Part shown: piece by piece, positions 38,043 through 38,118 of the stretch
Numbering within the stretch: position 1 is the stretch's first letter
Layout: each line of letters opens with the position of its first letter
DNA from: Anaerolineae bacterium
GTDB taxonomy: Bacteria; Chloroflexota; Anaerolineae; Promineifilales; Promineifilaceae
NCBI GenBank assembly: GCA_023382655.1
Contig: JAHDWK010000045.1
Location: forward strand, 1-38,118
Length of the DNA: 38,118 nt
Reading direction: 5' to 3'
Notes under the pieces: model-generated
Told to the model about the DNA's origin: nothing
Seen by the model: only the letters and a program-made list of their open reading frames with translations
Databases searched by the model: none
Translations under genes and position numbers: made by a program

Positions 38043-38118
38043 TTATTTACGTTACGAAGCAATAGTACTCTGTAACAAAAGAAATTTTAATATCTTTTGA
38101 ATAGTTAGAGAAAGTAGA
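38043..38118. other. AT-rich right end, no feature seen
   Basis: 76 AT-rich bases after the HNH gene; no fourth repeat copy begins here before the window ends, so the array may continue or end beyond it. Confidence 0.4.

Noticed and set aside
36180..38118. CRISPR array
   Set aside because: Only three repeats, 150-200 bases or less and irregularly spaced by whole genes; no short regular repeat-spacer pattern anywhere in the window.

Overview
The window looks like chromosomal DNA of a Chloroflexota bacterium, probably of the Anaerolineae lineage. This is an inference from gene order, zinc-type ribosomal proteins, frequent TTG/GTG starts and the style of the secreted proteins; no rRNA is present to confirm it.

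Region 1 (1-16,960) is one long plus-strand block: the 3' end of tuf, then the fused S10, spc and alpha operons (rpsJ to rplQ, with secY, adk, rpmJ and rpoA), then truA-rplM-rpsI and a clear intrinsic terminator at about 16,924-16,953. Ribosomal proteins, the alpha subunit of RNA polymerase, the Sec channel, adenylate kinase and a tRNA pseudouridine synthase are probably co-transcribed. infA and map are missing from their usual place between adk and rpmJ, and L29 carries a C-terminal extension of about 75 residues.

Region 2 (17,000-34,930) holds housekeeping and stress genes: a YabN-type methylase/MazG fusion, a membrane-anchored SH3 protein, a thiolase, a small promoter-terminator unit, an alpha/beta hydrolase, an ECF sigma factor with a zinc-finger anti-sigma-like protein, the PrkA kinase / YeaH (DUF444) / SpoVR set, and a minus-strand pair (TPR protein, Mrp-like ATPase). 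A SulP transporter, a GH13 alpha-glucosidase and a secreted beta-propeller protein follow.

Region 3 (34,930-38,118) is accessory. After a 0.57-kb gene-poor stretch and an unknown gene, three copies of one repeat alternate with three unrelated small genes: an antitoxin-like protein, an immunity-like zinc-ribbon protein and a defence-type HNH protein. Each later repeat begins at or within a few bases of the previous gene's stop codon. The repeat looks like the promoter and first 28 or so codons of a type ISP-like restriction-modification gene. The last two genes are clearly more AT-rich than the rest.

Across the window the palindrome ACGGCCGT occurs about 51 times by eye, where under one is expected by chance. 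It is read in all three codon phases. This highly iterated palindrome and the repeat-gene array at the right end are the two most interesting signals.
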